A DNA stretch of 64,000 nucleotides from Flagellimonas sediminis (GTDB lineage: Bacteria > Bacteroidota > Bacteroidia > Flavobacteriales > Flavobacteriaceae): positions 434,001-498,000 of the forward strand of contig NZ_JAAAMI010000001.1 in NCBI RefSeq assembly GCF_010500845.1, read 5' to 3'. The notes under the pieces are model-generated. The model worked only from the letters and a program-made list of their open reading frames with translations. It did not search any database and was not told the DNA's origin. The translations under genes were made by a program, and so were the position numbers. Below are positions 52,841 to 61,800 of the stretch, in pieces (the stretch's first letter is position 1; each line of letters opens with the position of its first letter).

Positions 52841-55800
52841 TTATTGTCGATATAGGGTAAAGTGGCCTACGAACTCACGATCGTCAAGATCACCCTTCAG
52901 TTTAACTACATACCAGTAGTCTCCCGTTGGCAATGGCTTACCGTCGTAATCACCATCCCAACCTTGGGTATCTCGGGTCATCTCTTCCACTACTCTACCA
53001 TAACGATCGTAAATCTTAATTAGTACGTCTGGGAAGCCTTCCAGGTTATCCGGAATCCAAGTATCGTTCAATCCGTCACCGTCAGGGGTGAAGAAATTCG
53101 GGAACTCTACATCTATAAATTCCATAAATATCTCCGCCTGGACCTCACAACCGTTCTCATCGATAACCGTTACCGTGTAGGTATCGGTACGGTTAATGAA
53201 GAAGGTGTTGTCCGTACCATTATTGTGGTCGTTGAAATAGAAGGTATAATCTTCCACTCCACCGTTGGCAATGGCCGTAATCTGGTTGATGACGTTGTTC
53301 TCCAATACCAATGTCAAAGGTTCGTAACCTTCAATGGTAAAGTCGTAGGTGATCATACATCCATTGGCATGTGCTATGGTCAGATAATGGTCGCCCGGTG
53401 TCATATTTCTATAATCGGCGGTCAATTGCATATCAGCAGGATCGGTGGAATCCAGAGCGTACAATACATCAACAGAAACAGATGGATCTTCGAACACAAT
53501 GTTTAGATAATTATCCGGAATGTTGCCCGTACACTCATACATTGGGGTTACGGTAGCGGCAAGGTTTACACCGGGCTCTATTTCAACAAATACATTGGTT
53601 TCACATCCTTGGGCGTCCCTAACAAAGACCACATGGGTACCGGCAGCCAAGTTTTGGAACAAGAACTGGTCTTGAACAAAATCTGCATCTGCATTGGAGT
53701 TCAACGCGGTTTCATAAGGAGCCGTTCCTCCAGTTACCTGTAATTCAAATGAACCATCGGCACTGTTGTAACATACTTCGTGCATGATGTTCACTGCTTC
53801 GGCCTGAATCGGTTCAGGTTGAGTAATCTCAAACTGGAAGGTGATGAAACATCCATTCACATCCTGAGCGATCACATCATAAATGCCAGGTGCCAAATCG
53901 GTAAAGGTATTTTCTGAATCAAATTGATCCAAGTTTGGTGAAATGGCATAAAGAATCTGTCCAGTACCACCGGAAACTTCCACAGTAATGGTACCATCGT
54001 CCATTCCTGAACAGGTAACATTGGTGAAACCTTGATTATCAACTTGTAATGGAGCCGGATCTACAATCACGATTTCTGGGGATACCTCAACGCAGTCGTC
54101 ACTGATTACCCGCACATAATAGCTGCCGGCTGGTAACATGTTGAAGGTGCCACTGGTTTGTGGTCCAGCCAACAAGTTTGTCAAGGCCGCATCACCGAAC
54201 AATTCGTAGTTATAGTTACCTAAACCACCGGTTGCCGAAGCGATGATGGTAGCGGATGCTTCTCCCATACAGTTGATAAAGGCAGCAGACTCGTCAATAT
54301 TCAAAGTCAATGGCGGAATAGGATCTATGCTCACCTGGTTGGAGATTTCGGCCTCACAACCGTTGGTGTCACGCACATAGAATTGGTAAACCCCGGCACT
54401 TACAGTAAGCGTCACTGAGTTTCCGCTCATTGGGGTAAAACTGATGTTATCACTACTGTATTCGTATGACCCATTTCCTCCGGAAGCGGTCAATCTAATT
54501 TCGGCATCGTTTAGACAGGTCATTTCAGTAACCTGTACCAAAGAAGCCATAACTTCTGTTGGTTCGTTGATGGTCACCTGTGGTGTTTCCATACTACAGT
54601 TCCATCCATCGGATACGGTGATGCTATAAATACCAGCACCTAATCCGGTGAAGGTGTTATTACCTTGTTCACCCGTGGTAAAGACTATGTTGGTTCCCGT
54701 TGCATCATAGATGTTCAACTGGTACACATAGGAACCTTCACCTCCAGCCACATTGTAGGCCCATACCGCAGCACTTTCGTCTCCGTAACAGGTCAAGTCA
54801 ATAGGTGCAGCATCAATATCGGCAGTGATTGGTAGTGGTTCGGTTAACGTCAGATTTCGGATAATTTCACATCCTCCATTATCGGTGATTCGCACTTGGT
54901 AAACACCTGCTGACAGGCCTGTGAACACATAGCTCGGTACATCGTTGATGGTGTATACCTGTGTTGTTGTGGTATTGGTCAATATAATATCATAAGGCGC
55001 ATAACCACCTGTTGGAGCCACCAATATTTCGCCTTGGTCATTGGTACAGGTTACGCTTGCCACTTGTTGGGGGGTAGCGTCCAGCTGAGAACTTGGAGAT
55101 ATGATGGTGATGGTATTGGAATCCTCGGCACAGAACGGATAACCGGTTTCGGTAACACGTACAAAGTAGTTTCCACCTACCAAGGCAGGGTCTGTGATGC
55201 TCAATGGGTTAGTAGAGGTATTTCCCGCTCCTACGATACCTGTTGTGGTTCCGTTGGCCATGAAAACCTCATAGTTATAAGCACCGGTATAGCCTGTTAC
55301 ATTAATTTCCAAAGTACCCGCATCTCCAAAACACATGGCAGGAGAAGTAGCCGTTGCAATAACATCAATAGTATCATAAGGCGGAATGGTATAGGCCACC
55401 GTAGTTACGTAACAACCGGTAGCATTATCCGTCACCCTGAAGGTATATGTTCCAGGGGCGTACAACTCGAATGTAGCTGTAGTGCTCGTTGGAGTACCTG
55501 TCAGTGCGCCATATGTGTTACCAATTGGCAACAATTCAAACGTATAGGTATTGGCTACATCACCATTATCGGTAACGGTCAACAATACTTCCTCGTAATT
55601 GGCACAACTAATGGCTGTGGTCTGGGTAACGGCAACACTGAATTTGTTGATAGTTGGTATCATCACAGAAGTTGTGGTGGTACAACCGTTGCTATCCCTT
55701 ACATACAAGGTGATGTTTTGATCAACCCCAGTATCCACTACAGCAAAAGTATTTGCAGATTGGAAGGTTACATTATTCCTACTGTAGAAATAAGGTCCTG

Positions 55801-58800
55801 TTCCACCAACCGGGCTAACGGTTACGGTTGAAGTGTTCACCGAATTGTTCGGGTTACACACAAAATCCGTGGCTACGGCAGTAGCGGTCAAAGGAGTTGG
55901 TTGTCCAACAGTAACATCGAAGGTATCCTCACAAGCCCTGCTAGAAATCACCCTTACACGGTAGTTGTCCGCAGGAAGATTATCGAAAACCAAGCTAGAC
56001 TGTGCAAAACGGTATGGTGTTCCCAAATTTGACATTCGGTAAAGCTCATAGGTATACAGAGGATCAACCACAGTTGCAGGATCCATTACCACAGTCAAAC
56101 TTCCATCTGAACCACCAAAACAGTTCACATCATCTATTAGTACATCATTGATTACAGGGTCTACCTTGTCATCCAATTCTTGGGTAACCACATAGGTACA
56201 AGGTGTGGCCGTATCATTATCCGTAACGGTGAAGGTATAAACACCTGGCTGAATAAGTCCTGTGAACATACCCGTTGCATTGCTGGCAGTCGTAATTCCA
56301 TCAGGATACACCACATCAAAGGTCAAGTTAGAGGAACCACCACTTACATTGATGGTAATCTGACCTCCTGGATCCACGGTACAATCAATAGGTTTTACTA
56401 CAGTTGATGTGGCCGTCATAGCATTGGTCAATACTACTGGTCCAACAGTAGTAGTACAAGACCACTGATCCGCGATCAACACCTCGTAAGAACCGGCACC
56501 CAAGTTTGAGAATATTGGGTTGGTCTGTGGAGATCCTATGTTAGAACCATTGCGGATCAATTGGTAGGTATAGTTGCTACCTTGACCGCCTGCAGTTCCA
56601 ACCACTTCAATTTCACCTTGAAGGTTGGTACAATTCTCTTGGTTGATCTGTAATGTGGCCGTAATAGGCATTGGATCTACCAAAGAAACGGTATCAACCA
56701 TTTGGGAACATCCACTTGAGTCGATGACCCATACTTCATAAGTTCCTACAACCAATCCGGTAAAGCTTGGGCTGGCAACGTAATCGCCAGGACCAGCAGG
56801 ACTTGTGGTTCCCACGTAATAGGAATATCCACCCCATCCACCGGACACATTGGTCACCTGGATTTCGCCATCATTACCCAAACAGGTAATATCGGTTACC
56901 ACGGTTGCACCTGTAATGGCAGCAGCAGGACCAGCAATGTTGAACGATTCACTGTACACACAGGCAGAACCTGGAGGGTTGGTATCGGTCACTTCAATAT
57001 AATATGTACCTGCCGCGAGGCCAGTGATGGTAAAGCTTCCATCGGCATCAGATCCGGTGGTCACTACATCATCGCCCAAGTTGGTCGGCGTGTGGTTTAC
57101 ATCGTAATAAAGCGTATAGCTGGTTGCACTTGCGTAGGTTACGCTAGACCCATCAACCAAGTTCAATTCTACCGTACCATCTGTATCACCATAACAGGTG
57201 ATGTTGGTGGTGCCCACAACCATTAGATCTAACACTTCTGGGTCCGCCACTTCGTGGGAAACGGTTAGGATACATCCTGTTACGGTGTTTCTCACCTCAA
57301 AGTAATGAACACCAACAGAAAGACCGGTAAAGCTACCAGAAGCTTGGAAAGTACCAGATGGCAGTTCCCTAAACTCATAGTTGGCAGGGTCGGTAGTTGA
57401 ATTGGTGATGGAACCAATGGCCGTGATGGTGATATCTTCACCCGTTACACAAGTAGCAACGGCATCCACAACAATATTAGCGGAGTCCAAACTATCAAAC
57501 GGAGCAATTACGGCTGTGGTTGTACCCAAACAGCCATTTTCATCATAAACGTTGATGGTATAGCTGCCACCGTTGATATTGGTTTCTGTATAAACAGGGT
57601 TGCTACCAGCTTGTACCACTACAGAACCAGCATCGTTGATAAATTCATAGATAACATAGGTTCCACTACCTCCAGTGATGGAAGCAGTATCCACAGTAAT
57701 AGTGGCATTATTGGTATTGTTCCCTGCGGTACAGCCGAACTCAACAACCGTTGGAGCAGGAACCGCAATGGCCGCAGGCTCGTTGATGATAATATCGAAT
57801 ATGTCCACGAAACAGCTGTTAGCTCCCACACCACGAACACTATAAGTGCCCGCAGGAAGGTTTTCAAAAGTGGTACCGTTCAATACGGCACCCGCTGGCA
57901 TTGGGGTAAGCGTGTAGGTCAACGGATTGATTCCATTATCAATTTCGTGAAGGGTAATGCTACCATCGCTTCCACCAAAACAGCTCACATCCATATGGGT
58001 TTCTGTAAAGGAAGGCAGGGGTGCATCCGGTACTTCCACTGTAATGGTTTTGGAACAGTTCGGCGGAGCGGTGCCCATATCGAACACTATTACACTATAA
58101 CTACCGGCAGCGGCAGCGGCAGTCCACGTAAATGGATTGGATGGAAGCACCGTTCTAGTCTGGTCGTTCGTTCCCGGACCATCTATCATGTATTCGTAAT
58201 TTCCAGATCCAGCAATTACTGTAATTTCAATTTCTGCATTGGCAGCGGAGCCCGGCTCACAATCCAAAGCAACAGTTTGAATGGCCGTAAATTCTAGTGG
58301 AGCATGTACCGTAATGGTGTCGGTATCCATACATCCATTACTATCAAGGATGGCGACATTGTAAGTCCCAGGAGCCACATTAGTAAATACACCACCATTG
58401 TCCACATAAGTTGCTCCACCATCCAAAGAATAGAAGATTTGGGCAGCGGCACTGGTGGCATTGATGGTCACCGTAATCGGAGTGGCACAATTGTCTATAA
58501 CAACACTGTCAATAGTTGGGTTTGGTGTCAAGGTCAATGGCACAGTTCCCAAATTCACCCCACAACCAAATTGGTCTTCCATGGTGATATCGTAGTTTCC
58601 AGCTGGTGAATTGGCAGGAATCTCTATAGGGTTATCGGATGTTGAAGTAATGGTCGTAAATCCGGCAGGACCTGTAACAGTATAGGTGTAAATGCCCCCA
58701 CCCCCAAGTGGATTTTGGATCTGGATCAATCCTGGAGCATCACAGGTAATATTCTGAAGCACCACCGGAGTACCGGTCAATGGATCCAATTCTTGTAAAA

Positions 58801-61800
58801 GGGCATTTTCAGTAGCACCAACGCAACTATCTACACCACCATCAACTTCAACAACTTCAATAAAGTAAGTACCGGCAGGCAAATTGTTTACGGTTACATC
58901 CTGTGGAGAGGAATACGCAATATTGCCACCACTATTGGCAACGGCAACAGGGCTTCCAGAAGAAATATCATAAACAGTCCATCTGAATTGGTTTCCAAAT
59001 GGTGCTTGGTTATCGGTAACAGTATAAGTAATACTACCGTTGTTCATTCCAAAACAGGAAGGAGTAAGCGCAGTGGTAATTTCCAAAGGAACGGTAATCA
59101 AGTCGTTTACATCCACATTGCTTTGGCGCACACAACCTGCCGCATCCCTTACATAGAACACATAGGTTCTACCAGGAACAAGACCTGTAAACACATAAGG
59201 AGTAAATTCATCCTGTGCAGGAGTGGTCCACGCAGCAGTTGCAGGGTTGAAAGTTCCGGGCTCTTCAGAATACGCATATTGATAGTCCGGAGTACCTTCC
59301 GCACCTTGAACGGTTACCTGAAGTTCGTTACAATTAACAACCACTGCAGAAATGGTGATATCCAAATCATCCAAAGGATAAGGAATGACAAAAGGAGGTA
59401 GATCGGTTTGACAAAGGGTGTTCCCCAATCCATCCACGGTTCTCATGGAAGGATAAACAGTTTGTCCTGAGGTATAACCTGTGAATTGGTCAGATACACC
59501 TGGGTTAGAGTTATCTCCGATCCAAGTAGTACCACCATCATCACTGAATTCAATGGTTCCCAAAGTAGTTGGATATCCTGAGAATCCAAATCCAAAATCA
59601 TTGATGTCACCAGTACAGGAAGATGGAGTGATTCCATTCACAACACCGGTCAATTCATCAGGATTATTGATTGTTTGGGTATCCGTTATGGTACAACCCG
59701 CGGCATCTGTAACATTAATGGTATAGTTGCCAGGCATTAGGTTGTAATAGGTTCTGGTTGAAGCCAGTACATTGGTATTGGTTTGGTTGGAAGCTCCACC
59801 ATTGTCCAAATCGATGATTTGAATGGTGTAAGGTGCTAAGCCAGAAGTAATGTTCACCAAAATAGAACCCGTTCCATCGTGACATTGTGGGTCGGTTGGA
59901 GTAACGGTCATGGTCAAGGGCACTCCAGGATTAACGGTCACCGTTTCCATATATTCACAATATGGGGCAGTAGCAGAATTATCCCTTACGTACACATCAT
60001 AAGTTCCGTCATTACCAGTGGTTATGGTGTAAACATTGGACGCCGTGAACAGACCTGTTGGGTCAACTCCCGTCAACACGAATGCATATTGCAAAGTAGG
60101 TGAACCTCCAGAAGCGGTTACCGTAATGCTACCATCCGCACAAGTAGAAATATCCACTACTTGCACTTGGGCAACCAAGGCATCCACAATGGTCACGTTC
60201 TGTTGTACACCAAGACATCCATATTGATCACGAACGTCAATGGTATAGGTTCCGGCGGTCAGGTTGCCAAAAGTATAGGTGGTTCCGGTAGATGGCGTAG
60301 GTGTCATCCAAGGACCTCCGTTCAGGCTAAATTGATAGTTTCCGTTACCACTGGTCACATCAACTTGAATGCTTCCATCACTGTTTCCAGTATAACAAGC
60401 TGTTGGGGTTGTGGTAAATACAATCGGGATTGGGGCTACAACCGTCATAACCGTGGTAACATCCTCACACAAATTGGTATCCCTTGCCCTAACCACATAA
60501 TCACCGGCAGTAAGGCCGTTGAAAACGGTTGAGGATTGGAAAGCTACCAAGACTCCGCCAACGCCATCTTCCAATTGGTACTGATAGGTTGGGGTGCCGC
60601 CAGTGGCAGCAGCCGTAATGACCGCTCCTCCGTTGGTACAGGTCAATTGCGTGGTAATGGAAGCCGTAACATCCAACACCGCAGGTTCTGTCAATGTTTG
60701 GTTGAGCACCACGGAACATGCAGGATCCCTAAGGTCTACAATGGTGATGGTATGGTTGCCTGCTGTTAATCCGTTAACGGTTATCGGGCTGGCAAATTGG
60801 GCCGCGGAAACCGCGCCACCATCCACTTGATACGTAAATCCGGTAGCAGGGTCAAAATTTTCAGCCTCAAAAGCGATGGAGCCATCAGCCGCACCGTTAC
60901 AAGTAAGATTGGTGAAGTTGGTAATGGCAGCATCAAAAGCATGTCCGTCTTCCACGGTAACGTTCAAAGTCAAGGAATCTGTACAAACTTCCGGGGTTTG
61001 GAAGGCTTCAATATCATCTATGGCGATATCGTTTCCACCGGTTACAGCAGAATTGGTCCTGATAACAATGTCGAGATTGGTATTGGCGCCTGGATTAAGG
61101 GTTACCGTATAATTTTGCCAGTCGTTGGCACCATTGTTTTTGGGGACATTTCCTGTGGTAGTGCTCGCAATAACGGTTCCGCCACCATCTACCAATTGAA
61201 TGTCGATATCGGGATCAGCTCCACTGGTTCCTGTTCTCAAAAGGTTGAAGGCCCAAAGGGAAATGGTAATGTCCCTGTTGGCCACCACTTCAATGTTTCT
61301 TTTGGCATAAATGATTCCGTTTGGACCTACCGCTCCTCCAACGTTCATAGCCAAGAATCGACCATTGGCTAAGCCAGAATGGTCATTTGGACTCAACCAT
61401 GTTCCATAAGGATTTACGATGGTCTGGGTAACAGAGTATTCTCCATCCTGAATGTGGGTGTCAATACCCCAACCACATGAATTCACGGCACCATTTTGCG
61501 GTTCGTAGCAATAGGCTGGATCTACTTCGGGAATACTGGTATTTGGACCAGTTCCAAAGGTTTCCAGAAGCAACACACTGGGGGATGGCGCAATATTGCT
61601 GGTATAGTTTACGGTAATGGTATGGCTGCCAACGGCTACATCCGTAAAAATGTTTGATGTATTGGGCGTGTTGGGATTGCCATCAATTTCGTAAGTGTAG
61701 TCAAAGTCAGTGCTGCTAGGAGTCACCGTAATGGTTCCCTCACCATCACACTCATAGTCAATAGCGGTAGTGGCAGTTGGAGGGGTTGGTTCTGGGTCAA

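Noticed and set aside
57611-58297. Long plus-strand open frames within the giant adhesin gene (also at 55034, 60797, 62753 and others)
   Set aside because: They lie opposite the continuous minus-strand repeat frame, and their products are unnatural (Ser/Arg/Ile/Asn/Gly-rich), with period tied to the repeats. They are shadows.
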